Below, in pieces: positions 6,228 to 6,239 of a DNA stretch of 6,239 nt. The position numbers and the translations under genes were made by a program. The DNA comes from Opitutaceae bacterium UBA4094 (GTDB lineage Bacteria; Verrucomicrobiota; Verrucomicrobiia; Opitutales; Opitutaceae), in assembly GCA_002382525.1 (NCBI GenBank), contig DFYA01000271.1, forward strand, positions 1 through 6,239. The letters are read 5' to 3'. The notes below the pieces were generated by a model. The model saw only the letters and a program-made list of their open reading frames with translations. It searched no databases and was not told the origin of the DNA. Positions within the stretch are counted from its first letter, which is position 1. Every line of letters begins with the position of its first letter.

Positions 6228-6239
6228 ATACCGGCCCCT

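Noticed and set aside
1..6239. A defence system, CRISPR array, biosynthetic cluster or riboswitch
   Set aside because: No repeat-spacer array, nuclease, toxin-antitoxin pair, synthase or conserved leader RNA structure could be recognised on either strand.

Overview
The window is GC-rich DNA (by eye well above 60% G+C) from a bacterial chromosome. The C-rich coding strand, the agarase-like glycosidase fold, the sugar-type MFS tail, the ScsB-like DsbD protein and the lack of clear Shine-Dalgarno sequences would fit a Verrucomicrobiota bacterium, perhaps the Opitutales/Opitutaceae. That placement rests on overall resemblance, not on a marker gene. I see no rRNA, tRNA, CRISPR array, transposase, integrase or phage gene.

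Layout. (1) 1-285, + strand: the C-terminal end of an MFS transporter cut by the window edge. (2) 300-322: a perfect AT-rich inverted repeat at the convergent junction; the stop codon of the next gene lies inside it. (3) 304-1515, - strand: a 403-residue protein with the layout of a GH50/agarase-like TIM-barrel glycoside hydrolase. At both positions where I expect the catalytic glutamates it has Ala144 and Gly303, so it may be a pseudoenzyme. (4) 1516-1764: a repeat-bearing spacer with a REP-like hairpin and a second imperfect hairpin built from GTTCTC-type hexamers and bracketed by an 8-bp direct repeat. (5) 1765-2379, - strand: a flavin reductase-like FMN-binding split-barrel protein. (6) 2380-2482: a short divergent spacer. 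(7) 2483-3268, + strand: a multi-pass membrane protein with faint Mpv17/PMP22-like features. (8) 3342-5486, + strand: a complete DsbD/ScsB-type protein-disulfide reductase with all three cysteine pairs. (9) 5520-6227, + strand: a LivF-type ABC ATPase, 33 bp after dsbD, with a small GC hairpin in the gap.

How the genes relate. The MFS transporter and the glycosidase-like protein may share a carbohydrate theme but are convergent and so not one operon. The flavin reductase and glycosidase-like genes share a strand but are separated by 249 bp of repeats, so co-transcription is doubtful. dsbD and livF are close enough to be co-transcribed, though no functional link is known and no other liv gene lies in the window. 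Most of the window is ordinary housekeeping and transport content. The most unusual part is the 300-1735 stretch, where an apparently inactive glycosidase homologue sits between palindromic repeats and seems to have lost the start of an ancestral signal peptide.
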